From positions 1,612,001 to 1,676,000 of the forward strand of contig NZ_CP134049.1 of NCBI RefSeq assembly GCF_031582965.1: a stretch of DNA of 64,000 nucleotides, read 5' to 3'. Below are positions 50,072 through 59,847 of this stretch, piece by piece. Below the pieces are notes generated by a model that saw only the letters and a program-made list of their open reading frames with translations, ran no database searches and was not told where the DNA came from. The stretch's first letter is position 1, and every line of letters begins with the position of its first letter. Source of the stretch: Bacillus sp. NEB1478. GTDB lineage: Bacteria; Bacillota; Bacilli; Bacillales; Fictibacillaceae. The translations under genes and the position numbers were made by a program.

Positions 50072-50119
50072 AAAAAGGATGGCTTAGGAGTAAACACTCT
50101 CAAACCATCCTTTTCTTTT
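50072..50119. terminator. Bidirectional terminator between the L,D-transpeptidase gene and prli42
   Basis: AAAAGGATGG/CCATCCTTTT stem with additional GAGT/ACTC pairing in the loop. Confidence 0.85.
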
Positions 50120-50127
50120 ATCTCATA

Positions 50128-50220
50128 TTAAAAAAACAAGCTTACTCCAGCGAGAAGGCTGCTTACAACTAGTGAAATAAGCATGATGTAGACAATGGTT
50201 TTCATTAATTTTTGAGACAC
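50128..50220 (-). CDS. prli42: Stressosome-associated miniprotein Prli42
   Basis: 30-residue protein starting with GTG 50220: a short polar head (MSQKLMK), then one membrane helix ([18 protein letters not shown]) and VSLFF. It is preceded by a strong AGGAGGGG seven bases upstream. In Listeria, Prli42 is a 31-residue membrane anchor of the stressosome, and the helix-plus-head layout with a MLI.LV.SSLLAG core is what I recall of the family. It stands alone, divergent from the mutase gene and ended by a terminator. Confidence 0.8.
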   Translation of the reverse strand: MSQKLMKTIVYIMLISLVVSSLLAGVSLFF

Positions 50221-50394
50221 GGTTATTCCCCTCCTATTACATTCCAATCCAATTGTAACGTGTTTAAAAGTGATAAACAAGATAAGGGGCTTGCATTTTT
50301 CGTCGAAAATTTGCGAAATCAAGCAGGAAAAAGCGCTTTCAAAACGAAAGATGTTATGTTGAGAATATCTTTCGTTTGTAACAGGAGGCCACCA

Positions 50395-52035
50395 ATGGAT
50401 AAACAGCAACGGTTAAAAGATTGGCAAGATAAAACAGATCAATTAATGAATAGATTTCCCGAAAGAAAAGAACGGTTCCATACCTCATCAGATATTGATA
50501 TAGATAGACTGTATGGTGCTGAGGATGATAATTATCCTATGGATTCACTCGGTCTCCCAGGCGAGTATCCATATACGCGAGGTTCGCAGCCAACGATGTA
50601 TCGTGCTCGCTTTTGGACTATGAGACAATATGCAGGATTTGGCTCTGCTGAAGAAACGAATAAGAGGTTTCAATATTTATTGAAACAAGGTCAGACAGGA
50701 TTATCCGTAGCTTTTGATCTGCCAACCCAGATTGGTTACGATTCTGATCATCCAATGGCAAGAGGTGAAGTTGGAAAAGTAGGCGTAGCTATCGATTCGT
50801 TGGAGGATATGGAAGCATTATTAAAAGATATTCCGCTCGATAAAGTGAGTACATCTATGACGATTAACGCACCTGCTTCAGTTCTTTTAGCCATGTATAT
50901 TGCAGTTGCAGAAAATCAGGGAGTATCTTCAGATAAAATTTCAGGTACAATCCAAAATGATATTTTAAAAGAATACATTGCCCGGGGTACTTATATTTTC
51001 CCTCCAAAGCCGTCGATGAGGCTGATTACAGATATTTTCGGCTATTGTCAGGCAGAAGTACCAAAATGGAATACGATAAGTATATCTGGATATCACATTC
51101 GAGAGGCTGGATCTAATGCAGCACAGGAATTAGCTTTTACAATTGCAAATGGCATTGCTTATGTGGATGCAGCTTTAGAAGCAGGTTTGAATATTGACGA
51201 TTTTGCACCTCGCTTAGCCTTTTTCTTTAACGCACACAATCAGTTTTTTGAAGAAGCTGCAAAGTTCAGAGCTGCGAGAAGAATGTGGGCAAAGCTTATG
51301 AAAGAGGAATATGGCGCAAAGAATCCGAAGTCTTGGCAGCTTCGTTTTCATACACAGACCGGCGGTTCAACGTTAACTGCACAACAGCCAGACAACAATA
51401 TTGTAAGGGTTACGACTCAAGCATTGTCGGCAGTGCTCGGGGGTACGCAAAGCCTTCACACCAATTCCAGGGATGAAGCATTGGCTCTTCCAACAGAAGA
51501 GTCTGCAAGAATTGCGCTTAGAACACAGCAAATACTGGCTCATGAAACAGGGGTTGCAGATACGGTTGATCCACTAGCCGGTTCTTATTACGTAGAGAAT
51601 TTAACAGACGAACTTGAAAGAAAAGCAAATGAATATATCGATAAAATTAAGCAGATGGGTGGAGCAGTTTCTGCTGTAGAACAGGGCTATATGCAGAGGG
51701 AGATTCATCATACTTCCTATGAAACACAAAAAAGAATCGAAAGCGGACAAGAGATTATTGTAGGTATGAACAAATTCACAGTGGATAATGAACCGCAGCC
51801 TGAATTATTAAGGGTTGATCCAGCTTTAGGAGAAAAACAGCGGGAAAAGCTGCAGCAATTAAGAGCAAGAAGAGACGAAAACCGAGTGAGCGCTCAGTTG
51901 GAATCACTAAGAATGGCTGCTAAAACTGAGGATAATTTAATGCCGATTATTTTGGCATGTGTCAAATCCTATTGTACAGTCGGTGAAATTTGCGGTGTGC
52001 TGCGTGAAGAGTTTGGAGAATATACAGGCGTTTAG
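50395..52035 (+). CDS. mutB: Methylmalonyl-CoA mutase large subunit (catalytic barrel only)
   Basis: AdoCbl-dependent isomerisation of methylmalonyl-CoA and succinyl-CoA. 546 residues. Only the substrate-binding TIM barrel is present, with the B12 domain encoded by the next gene. Substrate-determining residues fit methylmalonyl-CoA rather than isobutyryl-CoA: RQYAGFG keeps Tyr, and [10 protein letters not shown] keeps the Arg that is Gln in isobutyryl-CoA mutase. The catalytic His is in [14 protein letters not shown] 50395 follows AGGAGG. A 61-codon upstream extension overlaps prli42 and is rejected. Confidence 0.92.
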   Translation: MDKQQRLKDWQDKTDQLMNRFPERKERFHTSSDIDIDRLYGAEDDNYPMDSLGLPGEYPYTRGSQPTMYRARFWTMRQYAGFGSAEETNKRFQYLLKQGQTGLSVAFDLPTQIGYDSDHPMARGEVGKVGVAIDSLEDMEALLKDIPLDKVSTSMTINAPASVLLAMYIAVAENQGVSSDKISGTIQNDILKEYIARGTYIFPPKPSMRLITDIFGYCQAEVPKWNTISISGYHIREAGSNAAQELAFTIANGIAYVDAALEAGLNIDDFAPRLAFFFNAHNQFFEEAAKFRAARRMWAKLMKEEYGAKNPKSWQLRFHTQTGGSTLTAQQPDNNIVRVTTQALSAVLGGTQSLHTNSRDEALALPTEESARIALRTQQILAHETGVADTVDPLAGSYYVENLTDELERKANEYIDKIKQMGGAVSAVEQGYMQREIHHTSYETQKRIESGQEIIVGMNKFTVDNEPQPELLRVDPALGEKQREKLQQLRARRDENRVSAQLESLRMAAKTEDNLMPIILACVKSYCTVGEICGVLREEFGEYTGV

Positions 52036-52057
52036 ACATAAAGAGGAGTGGACAGGT

Positions 52058-52900
52058 ATGAAAAAAACGATCCGTGTTTTAATAGCAAAACCAGGACTAG
52101 ATGGACATGATCGAGGAGCGCTGGTTATTTCACAAGCACTGCGAGATTATGGTATGGAAGTAATCTACACAGGTTTGAGACAAACACCTGAACAAATTGC
52201 AGCAGCTGCGATTCAAGAAGACGTGGATGCAATTGGGTTATCTTGTTTGTCAGGAGCTCATAATGAACTTTTTCCTGAAGTTATGCGTCTGCTTCACGAA
52301 CGAGGTGCTGATGACATTATTGTAGTAGGAGGAGGAGTCATCCCTTGGGAAGACATCCCTTTCTTGGAGGATAAAGGAATAAAAAAGGTTTTCACACCAG
52401 GAACACCTACGGTTGAAACGGCAATATTTATTGAAAAAGCCGTATACGAACGAGACGGAATCAATACAGCGAAAAAAGCATTACCACTAGAAAAAATAGA
52501 TCATATCGGAATTGCTGTTTCATCACTGGATGAGACGCTTCCTTTCTATGTGAATCAGCTAGGTTTATCATTGGAAGCTATAGAAGAAGTTAAGTCACAA
52601 AAAGTGAAAGTTGCTTTTATTAAAATTGGCGAAACAAGGTTAGAACTTCTAGAGCCTCTTTCAGAAGAAAGTCCGATTGCTCAATTTATCCAAAAGCGTG
52701 GGCAAGGTGTTCATCATATAGCTTTAGGTGTTTCGAATATACAAGATCGCATAGATGAAATGAAGGCGAACGGAATTAAAATGATCAATGAAGCACCAGT
52801 AATAGGTGCAGGTGGTGCTTCAGTCGCTTTTATGCATCCTTCCTCTACTCACAAAGTGTTATTTGAGCTATGTGAAAAAATAAAAAAGGAGGAAGTATAA
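52058..52900 (+). CDS. Cobalamin-binding subunit of methylmalonyl-CoA mutase fused to methylmalonyl-CoA epimerase
   Basis: 280 residues with two domains. Residues about 1-135 are a B12-binding Rossmann domain with DGHDRG (lower-ligand His), GLSCLSGAH and GGGVIP. Residues about 145-275 are a VOC-fold epimerase with the metal ligands expected from the family: His in KIDHIGIAV, Glu in TRLELLEP, His in GVHHIALGV and Glu in LFELCE. The fusion would place epimerase, which supplies the R-epimer, on the mutase itself. ATG 52058 follows AGAGGAG. It overlaps the carboxylase gene by one base. Confidence 0.92.
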   Translation: MKKTIRVLIAKPGLDGHDRGALVISQALRDYGMEVIYTGLRQTPEQIAAAAIQEDVDAIGLSCLSGAHNELFPEVMRLLHERGADDIIVVGGGVIPWEDIPFLEDKGIKKVFTPGTPTVETAIFIEKAVYERDGINTAKKALPLEKIDHIGIAVSSLDETLPFYVNQLGLSLEAIEEVKSQKVKVAFIKIGETRLELLEPLSEESPIAQFIQKRGQGVHHIALGVSNIQDRIDEMKANGIKMINEAPVIGAGGASVAFMHPSSTHKVLFELCEKIKKEEV

Positions 52901-54447
52901 TGGACATCTACGAAAAAATTAATGAACTTTATGAAAAGAAGACCGAAATTGAACTAGGCGGCGGAGATGACCGAATCGATAAACAGCATGAGCGTGGAAA
53001 ACTCACTGCTCGTGAACGAATTGACCTTTTGCTGGATGAAGGATCGTTTGTTGAGCTAAATCCTTTCATTGAGCATCGCTCACATGATTTTGGTTTATCT
53101 GGGTTGAAAGCACCTGGAGAAGGTGTTGTTACAGGATACGGGAAAATACATGGACGCCCTGTTTATTTGTTTGCGCAAGATTTTACTGTGTTCGGCGGTG
53201 CATTAGGTGAGATGCACGCAAAAAAAATTAGCGCTGTTATGGACTTGGCTGCAAAAAACGGTACTCCTTTTATTGGATTGAACGACTCTGGCGGCGCCAG
53301 GATACAAGAAGGGGTCATGTCTTTGGATGGATACGGCCATATCTTTTACAGAAACAGCATATATTCTGGGGTGATTCCGCAAATCTCTGTTATTATGGGA
53401 CCTTGTGCTGGTGGTGCTGTGTATTCGCCCGCGATAACAGATTTTGTTTTCATGGTGGAGAAAACGAGCCAAATGTTTATTACTGGGCCTAAAGTTATTG
53501 AAACGGTTACCGGCGAGAATATATCTTCTGAAGATTTAGGCGGAGCTGAGGTTCATGCTTCGAAAAGCGGCAACGCACATTTTACTTCCTCATCAGAGGC
53601 AGATGTGCTAGAAGAGGTTAGAAGATTAATTTCTTACCTTCCGCAGAATAATAAAGAGAAGCCGCCTGTTTTACCATGGGGAGATGAAGAAGATTATCGT
53701 CCAGAATTAACAGAAATCATTCCATTTGATTCGACAAGACCTTATGACGTTAGAAATGTGATTAACGAAATCGTTGATAAAGATTCATTCATGGAAGTAC
53801 ACGCACAATTTGCAAGAAATATTGTCGTAGGTTTTGCAAGAATTAAGGGTGAAGTGGTAGGATTAGTATGTAATCAGCCTAAAGTCATGGCTGGTGGACT
53901 TGATATTGACTCTTCTGATAAAGCATCCCGTTTTATCAGGCTATGTGATTCCTTTAACATTCCAATTATCACATTTGAAGATGTAACAGGCTTTTTCCCT
54001 GGTGTTAAACAAGAGCATGGGGGAATTATTCGACATGGAGCAAAAATTTTATATGCATATTCTGAAGCGACAGTTCCGAAGATTACGATTATACTCCGAA
54101 AGGCTTACGGCGGTGCTTATGTAGCATTAAACAGTAAATCGATTGGTGCGGACTTAGTTTTCGCATGGCCGAACGCTGAGATTGCAGTCATGGGACCTCA
54201 AGGTGCAGCAAACGTGATTTTCTCACGGGATATTGCAAATAGTGAAGATCCAGAGAAAACAAGAGCTGCGAAAATAGAAGAATATCGTACGAAATTTGCA
54301 AATCCATATATTGCAGCTGCAAATGGAATGGTTGATGATGTCATCGATCCAAGAGATACAAGAATCAAGTGTATTCAGGCGTTGGACATGCTGCGCACTA
54401 AGCAAGAAGACCGACCTTACAAAAAGCATGGGAATATACCACTATAA
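52900..54447 (+). CDS. yqjD: Propionyl-CoA carboxylase beta / methylmalonyl-CoA decarboxylase alpha (carboxyltransferase)
   Basis: 515-residue biotin-dependent carboxyltransferase with two crotonase-like halves. The N-terminal half has KQHERGKLTARERIDLLLDEGSF and GLNDSGGARIQEG. The C-terminal half has FFPGVKQEHGGIIRHGAK and the acyl-CoA site KAYGGAYVAL. It makes methylmalonyl-CoA for the mutase. No biotin carboxylase is in the cluster. AccB/AccC at 19-21 kb might supply that activity. Confidence 0.92.
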   Translation: MDIYEKINELYEKKTEIELGGGDDRIDKQHERGKLTARERIDLLLDEGSFVELNPFIEHRSHDFGLSGLKAPGEGVVTGYGKIHGRPVYLFAQDFTVFGGALGEMHAKKISAVMDLAAKNGTPFIGLNDSGGARIQEGVMSLDGYGHIFYRNSIYSGVIPQISVIMGPCAGGAVYSPAITDFVFMVEKTSQMFITGPKVIETVTGENISSEDLGGAEVHASKSGNAHFTSSSEADVLEEVRRLISYLPQNNKEKPPVLPWGDEEDYRPELTEIIPFDSTRPYDVRNVINEIVDKDSFMEVHAQFARNIVVGFARIKGEVVGLVCNQPKVMAGGLDIDSSDKASRFIRLCDSFNIPIITFEDVTGFFPGVKQEHGGIIRHGAKILYAYSEATVPKITIILRKAYGGAYVALNSKSIGADLVFAWPNAEIAVMGPQGAANVIFSRDIANSEDPEKTRAAKIEEYRTKFANPYIAAANGMVDDVIDPRDTRIKCIQALDMLRTKQEDRPYKKHGNIPL

Positions 54448-54464
54448 AAGCGAGGGAATACATA

Positions 54465-55601
54465 ATGGTAAATGAAGAACGTCTATTAAATGAGTTTTTG
54501 GAGCTCGTACAAATTGACTCAGAAACTAGAAATGAAAAAGAAATCTCAATTGTTCTCAAGAAAAAATTTGAAGAGCTTGGGGTAGAAGTGTATGAAGATG
54601 ATGCTGAATCCAAAACCGAGCATGCAGCAGGAAATTTAATCTGCACACTAAAAGGAAACAAAGAGGGAGTAGATACAATTTATTTTACTTCCCATATGGA
54701 TACGGTTACACCTGGAAAAGGAATCAAGCCATCTATTAAGGATGGTTATGTTGTAACCGACGGAACAACCATTCTTGGAGCAGATGATAAAGCAGGTCTT
54801 GCTGCAATGTTTGAAGCGATCAAAGTGCTAAAAGAACAAAATATTGCTCACGGGGATATCCAGTTTGTCATTACTGTCGGAGAAGAATCCGGATTAGTAG
54901 GTGCAAAGGCTATGGATGCATCCAAAATCACTGCAAAATATGGTTTTGCTCTAGATAGTGACGGTCCAGTCGGTGATATAATCGTAGCTGCTCCTACTCA
55001 AGCTAAAGTAAGGGCGACACTTTATGGAAAATCGGCACATGCAGGGGTAGCTCCTGAAAAAGGTGTATCTGCGATTACTATAGCTGCAAAAGCAATATCC
55101 CGCATGCCCCTAGGCAGAATTGACGAAGAAACAACAGCGAATATCGGCCATTTTCATGGGGGCGGACACGGAGAACAAACGAATATCGTTTGTGACCAAG
55201 TATTCGTTCTTGCGGAAGCTCGTTCATTAATTCATGAAAAGATGGAAGCACAAACTGCTAAGATGAAGGAAGCTTACGAAACTGTTGCCGCAGAAATGGG
55301 CGGACGTGCGGAAGTTGAAATCGAAGTGATGTATCCAGGGTTTAAGTTTAGTGACGGAGATTATGTTGTTGAAGTAGCAAAAAAAGCTGCAGAAAAGATT
55401 GGCCGTCCGCACAAACTGCTTCATAGCGGTGGAGGAAGCGACGCAAATATTATCGCAGGTCATGGGATTCCTACTGTAAATCTTGCAGTGGGGTACGAAG
55501 AGATTCATACTACAAACGAAAGAATGCCAATTAAAGAACTTACAAAAACAGCAGAAATTGTCCTAGCTGTAATCGAGGTTGCGGCATCCAAAAAAGAATA
55601 G
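54465..55601 (+). CDS. yqjE: Tripeptidase T-like M20/M42 metallopeptidase (YqjE)
   Basis: 378 residues of the PepT-like M20 family. Zinc ligands are visible as His in SHMDTV, Asp in GADDKAG, Glu-Glu in VGEESG, Asp in LDSDGPVGD and a C-terminal His of LHSGGGSDANI. There is a lid domain around residues 180-290. RBS GCGAGGG. It follows yqjD by 17 bp, an arrangement conserved with B. subtilis. Confidence 0.9.
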   Translation: MVNEERLLNEFLELVQIDSETRNEKEISIVLKKKFEELGVEVYEDDAESKTEHAAGNLICTLKGNKEGVDTIYFTSHMDTVTPGKGIKPSIKDGYVVTDGTTILGADDKAGLAAMFEAIKVLKEQNIAHGDIQFVITVGEESGLVGAKAMDASKITAKYGFALDSDGPVGDIIVAAPTQAKVRATLYGKSAHAGVAPEKGVSAITIAAKAISRMPLGRIDEETTANIGHFHGGGHGEQTNIVCDQVFVLAEARSLIHEKMEAQTAKMKEAYETVAAEMGGRAEVEIEVMYPGFKFSDGDYVVEVAKKAAEKIGRPHKLLHSGGGSDANIIAGHGIPTVNLAVGYEEIHTTNERMPIKELTKTAEIVLAVIEVAASKKE

Positions 55602-55606
55602 TTTTT

Positions 55607-55648
55607 ACAAAAACTTGACGAAAAACTTTGTCAGGTTTTTGTTTTTTA
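55607..55648 (+). terminator. Terminator after yqjE
   Basis: CAAAAACTTGAC/GTCAGGTTTTTG stem and T tract. Confidence 0.88.
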
Positions 55649-55795
55649 TAGGTAAAGTTGCCTGTTTTTGCTAAAAAAGTTAACAAATTTAGCGTTTAAA
55701 GTTGACAGTAACTTCTAACGTTATGTAAGATGTTTTTATCATCTAAATATTGGTAATTCACTAATAAATCTTATTTCAATTGGGGAGGAAATGGG

Positions 55796-56296
55796 ATGAG
55801 CCAAGTATCAGACAGACATATGATGGTAAACTATATGCGCGGTGTATATAAAGTTTTAGAAGAAGACTGGCAGAAGTCAGCTAAAGCGCTAGGTTTAACT
55901 CAAGCAGAATTGCATATCTTATGGATAGTCTCCTTTGAAGAAGACATTACCATCTCTAAGATTGCGTATTATGGTTTATGGGATGTGTCTACTGTTATGC
56001 AAGTCATTAAAAGGTTAAAAGAAAAGGGACTCGTCGAACTCGAGAAAAAGAATGATGATCGGCGCATATCCTACGTATATTTAACAGAAAAGGGCTGGAA
56101 AAAGCAAAAGGAATCCGCCGATTTCAATTGTCAAGTATATGGTTTCTTGCAAAAATGGCTTGAGGATGGGGACAGAAGAGAATTTTATCTTGAACTTATT
56201 CAACTACATAAGGATTTAAACAAACATTTCCACGGGGAAGATTTTGTGGATTGGGTAGAAGATACCGGTAAAAGATTACATAAGACAAACGTATAA
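55796..56296 (+). CDS. MarR-family regulator, Hpr/ScoC-like
   Basis: 166-residue winged-helix regulator. The HTH core TISKIAYYGLWDVSTVMQVIKRL, followed by wing residues NDDRRISYVYLTEKG, resembles B. subtilis Hpr (ScoC), as does the N-terminal YKVLEEDWQ helix. It is shorter than Hpr (203 residues), so orthology is uncertain. Targets are unknown. RBS GGGGAGG. It stands alone between two terminators. Confidence 0.85.
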   Translation: MSQVSDRHMMVNYMRGVYKVLEEDWQKSAKALGLTQAELHILWIVSFEEDITISKIAYYGLWDVSTVMQVIKRLKEKGLVELEKKNDDRRISYVYLTEKGWKKQKESADFNCQVYGFLQKWLEDGDRREFYLELIQLHKDLNKHFHGEDFVDWVEDTGKRLHKTNV

Positions 56297-56304
56297 TCGG
56301 CAGT

Positions 56305-56346
56305 TGACTCAAAAGTGGTTAATTTCACTTTTGAGTTGTTTTTTTG
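56305..56346 (+). terminator. Terminator after the MarR-type gene
   Basis: GACTCAAAAGTG/CACTTTTGAGTT stem with eight T. Confidence 0.92.
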
Positions 56347-56489
56347 TTTCGCGATGTTCAAGGAATGATGATTGTTCCAATGTTTATTTCGGAACTTACC
56401 GATTTGGTTTTTACAACAATTTATGTTTTGTTTTGAAAGCTCATCCGCTATCATATACTAATAAATATAGAATTATTAAAGGAGTCGTC

Positions 56490-57683
56490 ATGTTACATCA
56501 ATCCTCTATGCCAAAAAGAAGAATAATATTTCATGTGGATATGAATAGCTTCTATGCATCCGTTGAGATGGCAAAGGACTCAAGCCTGAGAGGAAAACCC
56601 TTGGCAGTAGCGGGTAATGTTGAAGAACGGAAAGGCATCATTGTGACATGCAGCTATGAAGCGAGAGAAAAAGGAGTTAAAACGACCATGCCATTATGGC
56701 AAGCGAAAAAGCTATGTCCTAATCTTATTGTTGTACCTCCTGATTTTGAGACGTATAAGCTATATTCCTCTCAAATATTTCGTCTTCTACTTGAGTATAC
56801 AGAATGGGTTGAACCTGTTTCTATTGATGAAGGTTATATGGATGTTACAGAATGTCAAAATCAACTACAATTAGCAAACGAAATTCAGCAGCGATTGCTC
56901 CATGAACTAAATATGCCATGTTCGATTGGTATTGCACCGAATAAATTTTTGGCAAAAATGGCTTCAGATATGAAAAAACCTCTCGGCATTACCGTATTAA
57001 GAAAACGGGACATCCCTCATAAACTTTGGCCGTTAAAAGTCGGAGAGCTCCACGGAATCGGTAAAAAGACGGAAGAAAAATTGAATAAGTATGAAATCAT
57101 CACTGTAAAAGACCTCGCACATGCTGTTGATTATGAAATGAAACAGCGCTTTGGGATCAACGGCTTAAAAATGAAAGAAAGAGCTAATGGCATCGATTCC
57201 CGGCCTGTAGATCCATCATCAGTAAGTGATCATCGATCGATTGGAAGTTCAACGACCTTAAGTGAAGATATTGAGACAGTGAGTGAGGCAGAACCAGTAT
57301 TCAGAAGGTTGTCAGAAAAAGTAACCAAGCGGCTTGAATCGAAAGGGTGCCTCGCCTTAACCGTAGCGATTACAATCAGATATAGCGACAGGAAAACGAT
57401 CACGAGAAGCAAAATGCTTGGAAATCCTTCGCGTAATCAGGAAGAAATTTTTAAAGTCGCCATGAAGTTATTTAGGCAGAATTGGTCAAAAGCAGCAGTA
57501 CGTTTGCTTGGAATTACAGCGACAGAAGTGATTGAGAAAGAAAATGCTACTGTTCAGCTTGATTTATTCTCAGTTGCAAAAAATGAAAAAGAAGCGCTTC
57601 TGTATGATGTATTATCTACTATCGAAAAGAAGCATGGTGAAGGAATCATTAAACGTGGAAAAAATAGCAAGGGCTGTGAATGA
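56490..57683 (+). CDS. dinB: DNA polymerase IV (Y family)
   Basis: Error-prone translesion polymerase, 397 residues. Catalytic acidic residues are in FHVDMNSFYASVE and SIDEGYMD. YEAREKGVKTTM and an HhH region (ELHGIGKKTEEKL) follow. The C-terminus ends in VQLDLF, a beta-clamp-binding motif. ATG 56490 has AAAGGAG. The long upstream extension is read through the previous terminator and is rejected. I see no clear LexA box upstream. Confidence 0.95.
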   Translation: MLHQSSMPKRRIIFHVDMNSFYASVEMAKDSSLRGKPLAVAGNVEERKGIIVTCSYEAREKGVKTTMPLWQAKKLCPNLIVVPPDFETYKLYSSQIFRLLLEYTEWVEPVSIDEGYMDVTECQNQLQLANEIQQRLLHELNMPCSIGIAPNKFLAKMASDMKKPLGITVLRKRDIPHKLWPLKVGELHGIGKKTEEKLNKYEIITVKDLAHAVDYEMKQRFGINGLKMKERANGIDSRPVDPSSVSDHRSIGSSTTLSEDIETVSEAEPVFRRLSEKVTKRLESKGCLALTVAITIRYSDRKTITRSKMLGNPSRNQEEIFKVAMKLFRQNWSKAAVRLLGITATEVIEKENATVQLDLFSVAKNEKEALLYDVLSTIEKKHGEGIIKRGKNSKGCE

Positions 57684-58340
57684 ATGACTCTTAAAAATAA
57701 CAAGGTAAGAGCGGTAGTCTTTATTGCTGTTTTTATTATGCTCTTTTTTCTTTTTTCTGTACTTTATAAACAGTCTTCTGTAAGACAGATGGATGTTTGG
57801 GTAATGAAAAATATTGTTGGCCTACACAATTCAGGTCTGAATTCCGTATTTATTGCTTTGTCAAATTTTGCATCCCGTCCTTATCAATATGCTGTTTATA
57901 TCTTTTTTTCTGTTATTTGGATATTTGCTGAAAAAAAGTGGAGAGAACCCCTTGTGTTAGGGATTTGCATTATGGGTATCAGATATGGGAATCATTGGCT
58001 GAAGAACTTTTATGATCGGGATCGCCCTGCTTTTCATCCTGTCATCGAAATAAGCGGTTATAGTTTTCCAAGTGGACACGCGATGATCTCCATCGCATTC
58101 TTCTCTATGCTTTCATTTTTGCTCGTTCAAAACTACTCCTTTATGAAGCGCAGAAAAAAATTGATATACGGATTGACAGGTTTGTTTGTTTTTTTAGTTG
58201 GTTTCAGCCGTGTGTATCTAGGCGTCCACTATCCGACAGATGTTCTAGGAGGTTTTTTTGCAGGAGGTACCTGGTTATTAGTATGTATACTGTTGTATGA
58301 ATTGCTGCAAAAAATAAAATTTGGTTCAAATAAACATTAA
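57684..58340 (+). CDS. PAP2-family membrane phosphatase
   Basis: 218 residues with about six membrane helices. All three phosphatase signatures are present: KNFYDRDRP, PSGHAM and SRVYLGVHYPTD. Such enzymes dephosphorylate undecaprenyl diphosphate or phosphatidylglycerol phosphate. Which one cannot be decided here. It begins directly after the dinB stop, so it is probably cotranscribed with it. Confidence 0.9.
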   Translation: MTLKNNKVRAVVFIAVFIMLFFLFSVLYKQSSVRQMDVWVMKNIVGLHNSGLNSVFIALSNFASRPYQYAVYIFFSVIWIFAEKKWREPLVLGICIMGIRYGNHWLKNFYDRDRPAFHPVIEISGYSFPSGHAMISIAFFSMLSFLLVQNYSFMKRRKKLIYGLTGLFVFLVGFSRVYLGVHYPTDVLGGFFAGGTWLLVCILLYELLQKIKFGSNKH

Positions 58341-58388
58341 AAGCTGGCTTTTAGCACCTTTTATACGGTGCTTGAGCCAGCTTTCGTT
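58339..58388. terminator. Bidirectional terminator between the PAP2 gene and namA
   Basis: AAAGCTGGCT/AGCCAGCTTT outer stem with inner AGCACC/GGTGCT. Confidence 0.85.
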
Positions 58389-58391
58389 ATA

Positions 58392-59417
58392 TTACCAACC
58401 TCGTTCATATTGTTTTGGACTTTGTATGTCTTCCCCTAATTCTTCAGCAGCTGTTCTTGGCCAATACGGATCTCTCAAGAACTCCCGCGCAATAAAGATC
58501 AAATCTGCTCTTTGGTTTTGAAGAATTTCTTCGGCTTGACGTCCAGAAGTGATTAACCCGACAGCAGCAGTCGCGATGTCTGCTTTATTTTTGATCAAGT
58601 CACTAAAAGGGACTTGGTAACCGGGATAAGTCTTGATTTTCGCAGGAACAACAGCACCTGAACTGCAGTCAATGAGATCAACGCCATCTTCTTTCATCCA
58701 GGAAGCGTAGGTCACATAATCTTCAGGCGTGTTTCCTTCTGGATGATAATCATTGGCTGAGATTCTTACAAACAAGGGACCGTCCCATTCCAGCCTTATA
58801 GAAGCAATGATTTCTTGTAAAAAACGATATCTCTTTTGCTGATTTCCTCCATATGAGTCGGTTCTTCTATTTGAAAGTGGAGAGAGGAATTCGTTAATTA
58901 AGTACCCGTGGGCTCCATGGATTTCAATAATATCAAAACCAGCTTCTTTTGCTCTCTTGGCAGCTGCTCGGAATTGATTGACGGTTTCTGTTATTTGCTC
59001 TAATGTCATTTCTTCAGGTGTTTTCATATTATCAGAAAATGCGATAGCAGAAGGGGCTATGATCGGCCCGTCAATCACCGCTTTACGGCCAGCATGCGCA
59101 ATTTGAATAGCCGCCTTGGCACCGTTATCTTTAATGGATTTAACAAGCTCTGATAAGCCCTCTATGTGGCTGTCATCCCAGATCCCTAAATCTTCAGGGC
59201 TTATTCTTCCTTGAGGACTGACAGCTGCAGCTTCAGTCATGATTAAGCCTGTTTGACCTACTGCTCTTGATGTATAGTGCGCCAAGTGCCAAGGTGTCAC
59301 TTGGCCATCTTGTTCATAGCAAGAATACATGCACATCGGAGACATCACAATACGATTCTTTAACGTTACGTCACGAATTGTAAGTGGTTGAAATAGTAAA
59401 GATTGAATAATTAACAA
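58392..59417 (-). CDS. namA: NADPH dehydrogenase NamA (YqjM, old yellow enzyme)
   Basis: FMN ene-reductase for alpha,beta-unsaturated carbonyls and nitro compounds. About 338-341 residues. Redox-tuning Cys in VMSPMCMYS, His pair in [18 protein letters not shown], and the C-terminal QYERGW that completes the neighbouring active site. The start is odd. TTG 59417 directly abuts GGAG. The next correctly spaced codons are ATT at 59411 or 59408, which would give a length like that of YqjM. No promoter was seen, and repeat copy B lies immediately upstream. Confidence 0.93.
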   Translation of the reverse strand: MLIIQSLLFQPLTIRDVTLKNRIVMSPMCMYSCYEQDGQVTPWHLAHYTSRAVGQTGLIMTEAAAVSPQGRISPEDLGIWDDSHIEGLSELVKSIKDNGAKAAIQIAHAGRKAVIDGPIIAPSAIAFSDNMKTPEEMTLEQITETVNQFRAAAKRAKEAGFDIIEIHGAHGYLINEFLSPLSNRRTDSYGGNQQKRYRFLQEIIASIRLEWDGPLFVRISANDYHPEGNTPEDYVTYASWMKEDGVDLIDCSSGAVVPAKIKTYPGYQVPFSDLIKNKADIATAAVGLITSGRQAEEILQNQRADLIFIAREFLRDPYWPRTAAEELGEDIQSPKQYERGW

Positions 59418-59437
59418 CTCCTTTTTATTTAAGGCTT

Positions 59438-59756
59438 TTTTCTAAAAGATTGTTGCTTTTGGTCCTTTTTGTAAAGAGCCTTCATTGACAAGTTGAATGG
59501 AGTGCAAGGTGCGAGACTCCTCGAAAATGAAAATCACAATTTCTTCGTGCGGTGTAACACTGTCGAAGCTTTCCTTGTCTTACGGGATTAGCGTGCCAGC
59601 TACCTGAGTATTCTTCTCGTAAGGCATGTGACGATGAAGCTCGCTTCGAAGTTGTTTTACTTGCAGACGCAGGAGCAGCACCTCATATATCTTCCGCCAG
59701 GGAGGCTCACCGCACGCCCCGCGGAAAACGAGTAACCTGGAGCGGAAGGGCAACAA
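59438..59756. repeat. Dispersed intergenic repeat, copy B
   Basis: Homologous to copy A at 29347-29590 at both ends but about 75 bp longer in the centre. Blocks TTTTCTAAAAG, GGAGTGCAAGGTGCGAGACTCC, TCGAAAATGAAAATCACA and GGCTCACCGCACGCCCCGCGG are shared. It occupies the 430-bp gap between namA and the GDPD gene. No coding potential is apparent. Confidence 0.85.
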
Positions 59757-59847
59757 TGGTTACGAATACAGCCTTATTTAAAGGGCACTATGCAAGCTAG
59801 GTTTATTGTAAATCTTTCACCTTCATTTTAAAAAACATCTGCTCGTA

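Noticed and set aside
50212..50394. N-terminal extension of the methylmalonyl-CoA mutase subunit
   Set aside because: The extension overlaps prli42 and its leader. AGGAGG directly before ATG 50395 fixes the start.
56347..56489. LexA (SOS) box before dinB
   Set aside because: No CGAAC-N4-GTTCG-like site. The nearest GGAAC/CGATT is too divergent.
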